Below the pieces are notes generated by a model that ran no database searches, was not told the DNA's origin, and was given only the letters and a program-made list of their open reading frames with translations. A DNA stretch of 10,295 bases from Lachnospiraceae bacterium. Lineage in GTDB: Bacteria > Bacillota_A > Clostridia > Lachnospirales > Lachnospiraceae. Numbering within the stretch: the first letter of the stretch is position 1; the number at the start of each line of letters is the position of its first letter. The stretch is from the NCBI GenBank assembly GCA_024690425.1, contig JAILCT010000075.1, forward strand, positions 1 to 10,295, written 5' to 3'. The position numbers were made by a program, and so were the translations under genes. Below are positions 1 to 5,652 of the stretch, in pieces.

Positions 1-1310
1 CCCATGATACCCATGAGAGACCGCAGTTTATTCCTGAAAACATCCCTTATATTCCACTGGGTGGAAAAGTCAAGTTTAAGCCACAGCCTGCTCTTCTCAA
101 GGGCCGAGTGCCTCACCTTCTTAGGTGCCGGCGGCTTAAGAGTCACTGCCGGCGGGTCCTTAAGTTCCTTGCGGCATGACAGGAAGCTTACAAGAGTGGA
201 TATGATTATGGCTGCAATAATGGCTTCAATATCAAGTACCGTTATCTTACCTGCAAGTCCCGGTACCAGATAGCTGCCCACAAACATTCCCAGTATCCAC
301 GGGGGCAAAGTCAGATAACCGAGCCATGCGCCCGCTATGCAGCCCAGCGCGCTTATAACAAAACCGTAAGAAACATAGTGGAGTGTGATCGCCCTCTTGG
401 AAAAGCCCAGGGCCTTCAGTGTTCCTATCTGGGTCCGCTGGCTTGCGGTCACCCTGGCCATTGTCGTGACTATGCCAAGAAGGGCTATGGCCAGGAATAC
501 TGCGGCAAACATAAGTCCCATCGCCTTATGCTGTTTGGTCTCGGCATCATAGGTGGCATAGCTTAAGTTCTGATCCCTGTCAGTGACGGCTATATCGTCC
601 CTGTCAAAGGCCTTCTCAAGCTTCTCCTTTATAGTACCGATGGTCTCATCATCGCTCATGTCCTCCCTTACATCCACGATCAGCTGATTGTATATGATAT
701 TTGACGGGTCGGGATACATGGACGGGGGAAGATAAACAAGTCCGCACTTCTGATAATTGGGATACATCACATCGGATTCGGAAACATAATAGACACAGTC
801 GGGCGCATCAACGATCCCTCTTACAATGCCGTTGATGGTCGTACTGTCAAGCTTGAGCTTTATGTTGTCCCCAAGCTTTATCCCGTTGGTGCGTGCGAAC
901 CATTCCTCAACCCACACCCCTTCGCCCTCTCCGTCGAAGGGTTCCCCCTCGTAGACCATGAGCGAATTAATGTTGTCGGAACCCATGAAATTGATATACA
1001 TATAGGCGGTAAAGGCATCATCCCCGTCCCCCACATCCATGGTGCCCGTTAAGGCCAGCCTCTTCTCAACATCTGTAACACCGGTCACATGTCTTGCTGT
1101 ACGTATATCGTCATCCGTAAATCCCGCTCCCTGGATCCATATATCACACAGGTTATATTTTTTATAATAGGCATCGGCTGCGGCAGCCGCACCCGAGCTT
1201 TCGGCGTCAAGCCCCACGAAAACAAGCATTCCCAGAAGCGACATCAGGAAAATCGAGATGAACTGCGTCTTGCTCTTCAGGAGGTCGCGCCACATTTTTC
1301 TTAATAGCAT
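1..1310 (-). CDS. FtsX/MacB-type ABC transporter permease, 3' end beyond the window
   Basis: Membrane permease subunit of the exporter encoded with the two upstream genes. The visible part is 436 codons, open to the left edge, so the C-terminal part is missing. Reading from ATG at 1310: a basic N-terminus and first membrane segment (about residues 16-34), then a large extracytoplasmic domain (about 40-260), then three membrane segments (about 263-285, 311-333 and 358-378). The cytoplasmic stretch TLKALGFSKRAI (297-308) is the typical FtsX coupling region after the second membrane segment. After residue 400 the sequence (LDFSTQWNIRDVFRNKLRS) looks like the start of a second FtsX half, as in the long Bacillota permeases of roughly 800-1100 residues that carry two such halves. 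The start is supported by AAGGGG at 1322-1327, 11 bases upstream. It lies 24 bases after the ATPase stop, so the genes are probably one operon. Substrate unknown. Confidence 0.9.
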   Translation of the reverse strand, partial: MLLRKMWRDLLKSKTQFISIFLMSLLGMLVFVGLDAESSGAAAAADAYYKKYNLCDIWIQGAGFTDDDIRTARHVTGVTDVEKRLALTGTMDVGDGDDAFTAYMYINFMGSDNINSLMVYEGEPFDGEGEGVWVEEWFARTNGIKLGDNIKLKLDSTTINGIVRGIVDAPDCVYYVSESDVMYPNYQKCGLVYLPPSMYPDPSNIIYNQLIVDVREDMSDDETIGTIKEKLEKAFDRDDIAVTDRDQNLSYATYDAETKQHKAMGLMFAAVFLAIALLGIVTTMARVTASQRTQIGTLKALGFSKRAITLHYVSYGFVISALGCIAGAWLGYLTLPPWILGMFVGSYLVPGLAGKITVLDIEAIIAAIIISTLVSFLSCRKELKDPPAVTLKPPAPKKVRHSALEKSRLWLKLDFSTQWNIRDVFRNKLRSLMGIM

Positions 1311-1334
1311 TTATTAATTATCCCCTTATGATAA

Positions 1335-2255
1335 TTACCAGAAAACTTCAGAGGCATCCTTGGGGGTGTCATTGTGGACTACGCTTTCAATGCCCCCGTT
1401 CTTTACCCTTATGACCGTATCGGCAATATCAGCAAAGAATGAGTTATGTGTGACCATCACTACTGTCCTCTTCTTCTCCCGGCTCATATCCTGCAGCAGC
1501 TTAAGGACCTCCTTGCCCGTTCCGGTATCAAGGGCTCCCGTGGGTTCATCACACAGCAGCAATCTGGGATTCTTGGAAATGGCCCTTGCTATTGAAGTCC
1601 GCTGCTGCTCGCCGCCCGACATCTGCGAAGGAAACTGGTGCATATGTTCCTTGAGCCCCACAGCGCTTAAGGCTTCCACGGGGTCCGTGGTCCCGTCCTT
1701 TATATCTTTCATAAGTGCCACATTCTCGTAGGCGGTCAGTGTGGGGATAAGGTTATAGAACTGGAACACAACGCCCACATTCCGGGCCCTGTAGGTTGTA
1801 AGCTGATTGTCCGAATAAGTTGTCAGATCCTCTCCATCAAACCATATATGTCCACTCGAGGCTGAGTCCATCCCACCAAGCAGGTTAAGAAGGGTTGACT
1901 TTCCGGCCCCCGAAGGTCCCAGTATCACTACCATCTCGCCTTCGTTTATTGTAAGACATGCATTCTTAAGTGCGTAGAATTCATTTTCTCCCTGGGAATA
2001 CTTCTTACAGACATCCTCAAATTCTATAAGGACGCCATGTCCTTCTGCCCGGTCTTCATTTTGCATGTCTTTTCGTTCTTCATTATGTCCTTTATCCTGG
2101 ATGGTTTTATCAGCTTTCGTTTTGACCGTCTTTTTCTTCTTTGTTTTTTTGTTTATCCTGCCGGATACATCCTTAACCTTATCAAGGGACTTATCGTCTG
2201 TTATATCCTCGATCTCAAGTTCCCGAACGTCCTTATCATTTTTCTTACCAAACAT
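1335..2255 (-). CDS. ABC transporter ATP-binding protein (LolD/MacB family) with lysine-rich N-terminal extension
   Basis: Cytoplasmic ATPase that powers the FtsX-type permease encoded downstream. All nucleotide-binding motifs are present in 306 aa: Walker A GPSGAGKST (113-121), Q-loop Q165 in VVFQFYNLIPTLTAYENV, signature SGGEQQ (213-218), Walker B LLLCDEPTG (232-240) with catalytic E237, D-loop ALD (241-243) and H-loop H270. The FQFYNLIPTLTA region is typical of the MacB/LolD export subfamily rather than importers. The ABC domain begins only at about residue 75. The first 70 residues are a charged, low-complexity extension with a lysine cluster (36-50), absent from ordinary LolD-like ATPases of about 225-235 aa. 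The start at 2255 has only a weak ribosome-binding site; Met64 (codon at 2066-2064) is an alternative that would remove the extension. It lies 47 bases after the adaptor gene and 24 before the permease, same strand. Subfamily is clear; substrate is not. Confidence 0.93.
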   Translation of the reverse strand: MFGKKNDKDVRELEIEDITDDKSLDKVKDVSGRINKKTKKKKTVKTKADKTIQDKGHNEERKDMQNEDRAEGHGVLIEFEDVCKKYSQGENEFYALKNACLTINEGEMVVILGPSGAGKSTLLNLLGGMDSASSGHIWFDGEDLTTYSDNQLTTYRARNVGVVFQFYNLIPTLTAYENVALMKDIKDGTTDPVEALSAVGLKEHMHQFPSQMSGGEQQRTSIARAISKNPRLLLCDEPTGALDTGTGKEVLKLLQDMSREKKRTVVMVTHNSFFADIADTVIRVKNGGIESVVHNDTPKDASEVFW

Positions 2256-2302
2256 ATAAATTTACACTTTCTTATGTTCCTGACAGCATGTGCTTCGAAC
2301 TG

Positions 2303-3790
2303 TTATTTACTCTCCGCTTTCGTTCCTATTTGTTCATCGGTTATAGCATCGGTGATGACGACGTCGCCTTCCTTAAGGCCCATTCCGACTTCTATCCTGT
2401 CTTCCGATTCAAGTCCCACGGTTATGTACTGCTTCTTCACAGTGCCTTCATCTATGATGTAGCAATAGTCTCCGTCATCATCGGCATAATAAGCTTCCGC
2501 AGGTATTGTAAGCACTCCCTGTTTCTCACTTGTATAAATGGTAACGTCGGCCTCAAGCCCCAGGTAGACCCTCTCATCGGGCTCGTCGAACTTAACGCAT
2601 ACCGTAACCTTGGCCTTATCAGAATTACCGGTTTCAGCCACACGCTTTATCTCCGTGACTTTGCCGGTATATGTGGCACCGGCTATATCGATATCGGCAC
2701 GCTGGCCTACTGCTATTTTACCTATATCGTACTTGCTGATCCCCACATCGACTTTAATGTTCTTCGAATCCTCCACAGTGAAGAGAGGACTTCCCTTGGT
2801 GACAACAGTTCCTGCCTTGATAAAGCTTTCGGTTACTATGCCGTCATACTCTATAGCAACACCTGCTCCGGCCTTGCTTAGGTTCTCCTCGGCGGTATCA
2901 ACCGAAAGGGCCGACAGATCGTAGGAATTCTTAAGCTGTTCTTTCTGATATGAATTGAGGATCTGATTCTCATATGTTGCCTTAAGATTGGATGTTTCCG
3001 TCCAGTTACGCATGATATCGGACATCCAGTTGCCGTCCAGTACCGTCGCGGCGTATTCTTCCGGACTCAGATTCGTCGGCGGAAGGGATGCCAGGTCGGC
3101 CTGCAGGTTGCCGATGGACCTGCTTAAGGTCTCTATCTCGCCGGTTATCCTGTTGATCTCATTCACGGTCCCGTTGTACAGATTATCATCACATAAGATC
3201 TCAGGATCGGTCAGCTTGATCTGCTGCTTCTGCAGTTCAGCCTGCAGGGCGTTGACTGCTCCCGTCTTCTCGGCTATGTCCTTATTAAGTCCCTTGGATA
3301 TGCAGTTGATATCCCAGTTCTCCTGGTATTGGCCCTGGTTGATGTAATCACTTGCCTGTCTGAAGAGAGCGTAGGCATTCCTGTATATTTCGATATCCGA
3401 TGCAGCCTTGTTGAACTTGGCCTGATTGTTGTCGCTTGCCTTTACCTGGCCGTTCATTGTATTCTCGGCTGACTTGGCGTTAAGCTCCGCCTGGTCCCTT
3501 GCAGTCATAAGATCCGAGACATCATAACTCACTACCTTGTCTCCCTGCTTCACTTCGTCACCTGTTGACAGATCATATGAGGAAACGGGAGCCGTGATAG
3601 TCGAGTAATAAGTCTTACTGTTCTCGCCATGTACGTCTCCCGTTGCTTCTACTTCTTCCGATATGTTAGTGTATCCTGCTATGTCCGTGCTGTAGCTCCT
3701 GGCCTTGCCCACGGCGGCTGTCAACATAAGCCCCGCCCCGGTCAGCCCGGCCAGGGCCACCGTCCCGATAAGGATTTTTCTGCCTCTCAT
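2303..3790 (-). CDS. HlyD/MacA-like membrane-fusion (efflux adaptor) protein
   Basis: Extracytoplasmic adaptor subunit of an ABC exporter, first gene of the operon. The 495-aa protein has a basic N-terminus and one membrane anchor (about residues 6-27) with no lipobox cysteine. Two half-lipoyl segments follow (about 62-92, with APVSSYDLSTGDEVKQGD, and about 311-340, with YDGIVTESFIKAGTVVTKG), separated by a long coiled-coil hairpin (about 95-308). Then come a beta-barrel domain (about 344-420) and a membrane-proximal domain (about 425-485). This order is typical of RND/MacA-type adaptors. In Gram-positive relatives such as the YknX type the adaptor works without an outer-membrane channel. The start is secured by AAGGAG at 3800-3805, nine bases upstream. 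The coiled coil is interrupted around 190-265 by a less regular stretch. Substrate cannot be inferred; peptides, antibiotics or lipids are all possible. Confidence 0.92.
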   Translation of the reverse strand: MRGRKILIGTVALAGLTGAGLMLTAAVGKARSYSTDIAGYTNISEEVEATGDVHGENSKTYYSTITAPVSSYDLSTGDEVKQGDKVVSYDVSDLMTARDQAELNAKSAENTMNGQVKASDNNQAKFNKAASDIEIYRNAYALFRQASDYINQGQYQENWDINCISKGLNKDIAEKTGAVNALQAELQKQQIKLTDPEILCDDNLYNGTVNEINRITGEIETLSRSIGNLQADLASLPPTNLSPEEYAATVLDGNWMSDIMRNWTETSNLKATYENQILNSYQKEQLKNSYDLSALSVDTAEENLSKAGAGVAIEYDGIVTESFIKAGTVVTKGSPLFTVEDSKNIKVDVGISKYDIGKIAVGQRADIDIAGATYTGKVTEIKRVAETGNSDKAKVTVCVKFDEPDERVYLGLEADVTIYTSEKQGVLTIPAEAYYADDDGDYCYIIDEGTVKKQYITVGLESEDRIEVGMGLKEGDVVITDAITDEQIGTKAESK

Positions 3791-3799
3791 GATTCAATT

Positions 3800-3805
3800 C
3801 TCCTT
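3800..3805 (-). promoter_or_regulatory. Ribosome-binding site of the adaptor gene
   Basis: On the minus strand AAGGAG lies nine bases before the ATG at 3790, a near-ideal Shine-Dalgarno site that fixes this start. Confidence 0.85.
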
Positions 3806-3845
3806 CTTCACGATATCTCGGTTAGCCTCTGCTAATCACCCGCAC

Positions 3846-3874
3846 ATTATATCAACACATGAACAAGTAGTCAA
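3846..3874 (-). promoter_or_regulatory. Sigma-A-type promoter of the exporter operon
   Basis: On the minus strand TTGACT (3874-3869), a 17-base spacer and a perfect TATAAT (3851-3846) form an almost consensus housekeeping promoter. Transcription should start near 3839, giving a leader of about 50 bases before the adaptor ATG. The strong match suggests substantial basal expression unless a repressor acts here. No clear operator palindrome was seen. Confidence 0.85.
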
Positions 3875-3884
3875 GTGTTTCATA

Positions 3885-3913
3885 TTGTATAATTTGCGCA
3901 ACTCCTTTATAAT
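3885..3913 (+). promoter_or_regulatory. Probable promoter of the phosphatase gene
   Basis: TTGTAT (3885-3890), a 17-base spacer and TATAAT (3908-3913) match sigma-A consensus at 4/6 and 6/6. It would start transcription near 3920, about 63 bases before the phosphatase ATG. Its -35 element lies only 10 bases from the -35 of the divergent exporter promoter, so the two promoters are back to back and could influence each other. Confidence 0.65.
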
Positions 3914-3982
3914 TTATTGAGATACAGTAAACGAAATTAATTCTTTCACTATGAATATTAATCGGGGAATGCAACAATAGTT

Positions 3983-4447
3983 ATGATAAGGATACTCTTT
4001 GTCTGCCTGGGTAACATATGCAGGTCGCCCATGGCGGAATTCATTATGAAAGATATGGTTGAAAAAAGGGGAATGGCCGACAGGTTTTTCATCGAATCGG
4101 CCGGCACTTCCGATGAAGAGGTGTGGAACGGTGTCGGTAATCCTGTCTATCCGCCCGCACGCGATGAATTAAGGAAGCACGGGATAACCGATGTTTCCGG
4201 CAAGCGGGCCCGTCAGATACGGCGTGACGATTACGGTAAATATGACCTGATCATAGGGATGGAACAGCGAAATGTTCACACAATGCTTAGGATCTTTGGA
4301 GGTGATCCCGATGGCAAGGTCAAGCTCCTTCTTGATTACTCGGACAGTCCCAGGGACATCTCCGATCCATGGTATACACGTAATTTTGAGCGGGCATATG
4401 ACGATATTGTTGAAGGATGTGAAGCCCTGCTGGAAACACTTACTTAA
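3983..4447 (+). CDS. Low-molecular-weight protein-tyrosine phosphatase
   Basis: Complete 154-aa cytoplasmic LMW-PTP, the usual family length. Members remove phosphate from tyrosine on proteins through a cysteinyl-phosphate intermediate. The P-loop CX5RS is at the N-terminus: C8-LGNIC-R14-S15, with C8 as nucleophile and R14 binding phosphate. The general acid lies in the conserved DPWY motif at D128-Y131. Both halves of the active site are intact, so an active enzyme is expected. The start at 3983 puts the P-loop at the normal distance from the N-terminus, and a stop codon lies in frame shortly upstream. However, there is no good Shine-Dalgarno site: GGGGAA ends 13 bases upstream. No cognate tyrosine kinase or polysaccharide-export gene is nearby, so its substrate cannot be deduced from context. 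No intrinsic terminator is visible after it. Confidence 0.95.
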   Translation: MIRILFVCLGNICRSPMAEFIMKDMVEKRGMADRFFIESAGTSDEEVWNGVGNPVYPPARDELRKHGITDVSGKRARQIRRDDYGKYDLIIGMEQRNVHTMLRIFGGDPDGKVKLLLDYSDSPRDISDPWYTRNFERAYDDIVEGCEALLETLT

Positions 4448-4536
4448 ATACAACACCTGTAGTGTCTTGAATGCAGTGTATTGAGTGCAGGGCCTTGAAC
4501 GCAATACCCTAAATACAATTCCTTGAATCAGCAGTT
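4444..4536. repeat. Degenerate 14-base tandem repeats after the phosphatase gene
   Basis: From 4467 five consecutive 14-base blocks can be laid in register (starting at 4467, 4481, 4495, 4509 and 4523). Four begin TTGA and the first three share the pattern TTGARYGCARKR. An out-of-register relative, TTAAATACAACACC (4444-4457), overlaps the stop codon and resembles block four (CTAAATACAATTCC). The copies are diverged, so this may be the decayed remains of a short tandem duplication. No function is suggested. Confidence 0.5.
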
Positions 4537-4562
4537 ATATTATGCCTATATTTCACATAAAA

Positions 4563-4922
4563 GCACGCACAGGGATGAGTTTGCATTATATGCGTGTCCA
4601 TATAACTATGAAGTGACCGGCGAATAAGCAATAAATTGGACAGGATACACGCACAGGTACGAATCTCTTAAATATGCGTGTCAATTTTAATCAACAGAAA
4701 TAAAGGAGAACACGCATCCTTAAGATCATGCTGATATTGCGTGTCGGGCTCAGTCGGATTAGATGCTTTAAGAACACGCAAAACATTTGAAATACAAATA
4801 CGCGTGTCCGCCTACTCGACACCGAACACGCAGAAAATTGATTTCTATATATATGCGTGTCCAAATTTGTGATTTCAAAGATTTGGGAGCACGCAAATAT
4901 CCGATTAATTGTATATGCGTGC
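4563..4922. repeat. Array of six inverted-repeat units (RCACGCA ... TGCGTGY)
   Basis: Twelve copies of one 7-base motif alternate strictly in orientation and form six units: 4563-4597, 4647-4681, 4710-4744, 4774-4807, 4826-4860 and 4889-4922. Each unit is 34-35 bases with a 20-21-base variable, AT-rich interior. Left arms are usually GAACACGCA; right arms usually ATATGCGTGTCC. Unit starts are 84, 63, 64, 52 and 63 bases apart, close to 8, 6, 6, 5 and 6 helical turns of 10.5. In unit 6 both arms carry a matching change (GCACGCA with TGCGTGC), so pairing is kept; unit 1 has a G-T pair instead; unit 4 has one mismatch (CGCGTGT). The sequences between units are unrelated. It may be a set of dimer-binding DNA sites or a string of RNA hairpins. 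Confidence 0.88.
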
Positions 4923-5005
4923 TTAAACTGACAATTTTATTTAAAAAAGCCTAATTCAGATCAGAAAGCATATATTGAAAACGAAAAACATGATTTAAAA
5001 AAAGC

Positions 5006-5083
5006 ATATTTATAGGAACGATAAGCATTTACTAAAGACGTAATACATACTTAAAAAAATATATTTATAGAAACGATAAACAT
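5006..5083. repeat. AT-rich 23-base direct repeat upstream of the Nudix gene
   Basis: ATATTTATAGGAACGATAAG plus CAT (5006-5028) recurs at 5061-5083 with two substitutions, a period of 55 bases. Each copy is preceded by TTAAAAAAA. A third, much weaker relative may start near 4940 (TTTAAAAAAGC). The second copy ends 23 bases before the Nudix start codon, so these could be regulator sites or promoter parts, but no standard -35/-10 pair could be assigned. Confidence 0.65.
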
Positions 5084-5106
5084 ATTTTAGGAAAAAGCCG
5101 GCAAAA

Positions 5107-5601
5107 ATGAAAAACACCACCTTATGTTATATAGAAAAAGATAATAAGTATCTGATGCTCCATCGTGTCAAGAAGGACCATGATCAGAGCCATGGCAAGT
5201 GGCTGGGGATCGGCGGGAAGTTCGAGGATAAGGAAAGCCCTGATGAATGTCTCCTTAGGGAAGTATATGAAGAAACGGGCCTTAAGCTTACTTCATATAG
5301 GCTGCGGGGTATAGTGACCTTTATTTCGGACATATATGAGACGGAGTACATGTTCCTCTATACGGCTGACGGATATGAGGGAAGCCTGTGCGATGAATCG
5401 GACGGCAGCCTGACCCCTATAATAAACGGCAACAAAATACCATGCAATGAAGGCGTCCTTAAGTGGGTTGATACAGACAGGGTGCCCGACCTTGAGTTGT
5501 GGGAGGGAGACCGTGTATTCCTGAAAAAGCTTCGTGATGAAGACGACTTCTTTACCCTTAAGCTTGTCTATAAAGGTGATTCACTTACTTTCGCATCATA
5601 A
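5107..5601 (+). CDS. Nudix hydrolase, MutT/8-oxo-dGTP diphosphatase-like
   Basis: Complete 164-aa cytoplasmic Nudix protein. The Nudix box GX5EX7REUXEEXGU spans residues 37-59 (G37, E43, R51-E52, E55-E56, G58-L59) with every metal-binding residue present, so hydrolysis of a nucleoside diphosphate linked to another moiety is expected. The N-terminal pattern (TLCYIEKDNKYLMLHR) and the C-terminal FFTLKLVYKGDSL resemble the MutT/MTH1-like group often annotated as 8-oxo-dGTP diphosphatase, which cleans oxidised nucleotides; the true substrate is not fixed by sequence. Unusual is an extra acidic loop at about 91-113 (CDESDGSLTPIINGNKIPC), where relatives have a short turn before the KWV motif. The start is the first ATG and agrees with the domain; the nearest purine-rich site, AGGA at 5089-5092, is rather far (14 bases). 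It is followed 51 bases later by the large fusion gene without a terminator between, so the two are probably co-transcribed. Confidence 0.93.
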   Translation: MKNTTLCYIEKDNKYLMLHRVKKDHDQSHGKWLGIGGKFEDKESPDECLLREVYEETGLKLTSYRLRGIVTFISDIYETEYMFLYTADGYEGSLCDESDGSLTPIINGNKIPCNEGVLKWVDTDRVPDLELWEGDRVFLKKLRDEDDFFTLKLVYKGDSLTFAS

Positions 5602-5637
5602 GCCATCATTACGAACCGCAACCGTGGCTGATCTTTT

Positions 5638-5643
5638 AAGGAG
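5638..5643 (+). promoter_or_regulatory. Ribosome-binding site of the permease/cyclic-di-GMP fusion gene
   Basis: AAGGAG lies nine bases before the ATG at 5653. It fixes the start such that the permease domain is complete from its first membrane segment. Confidence 0.85.
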
Positions 5644-5652
5644 AATTGCAGA

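Larger units (their letters stand above)
4448..5106. other. 659-base non-coding region with layered repeats
   Basis: No convincing reading frame exists here on either strand. From left to right it holds degenerate 14-base repeats (4444-4536), the six-unit inverted-repeat array (4563-4922), and a very AT-rich stretch (4923-5106) with a 23-base direct repeat. No tRNA-like fold, intrinsic terminator or clear promoter for the Nudix gene was recognised, although some promoter must lie here unless that gene is read from the phosphatase promoter. Confidence 0.8.

Noticed and set aside
2037..2881. Plus-strand frames of 141 and 197 aa opposite the ATPase and adaptor genes
   Set aside because: They lie antisense to genes with clear conserved domains and show no recognisable motif of their own.
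4563..4922. CRISPR array
   Set aside because: The repeated motif is only 7-12 bases, alternates in orientation, and both types of gap vary in sequence; unit period ranges from 52 to 84. No cas gene is near.
4563..4922. Array as plasmid or chromosomal replication origin iterons
   Set aside because: No DnaA boxes, replication initiator or partition genes are visible, and the units are inverted rather than direct repeats. It cannot be excluded but is not supported.
4928..4957. Promoter CTGACA-N18-TAATTC for the Nudix gene
   Set aside because: The -10 match is poor and the spacing long; in DNA this AT-rich such matches arise by chance.
5601..5640. Terminator between the Nudix and fusion genes
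   Set aside because: AGCCA (5601-5605) and TGGCT (5625-5629) could pair and are followed by a short T run, but five base pairs around a 19-base loop are too weak to be called.
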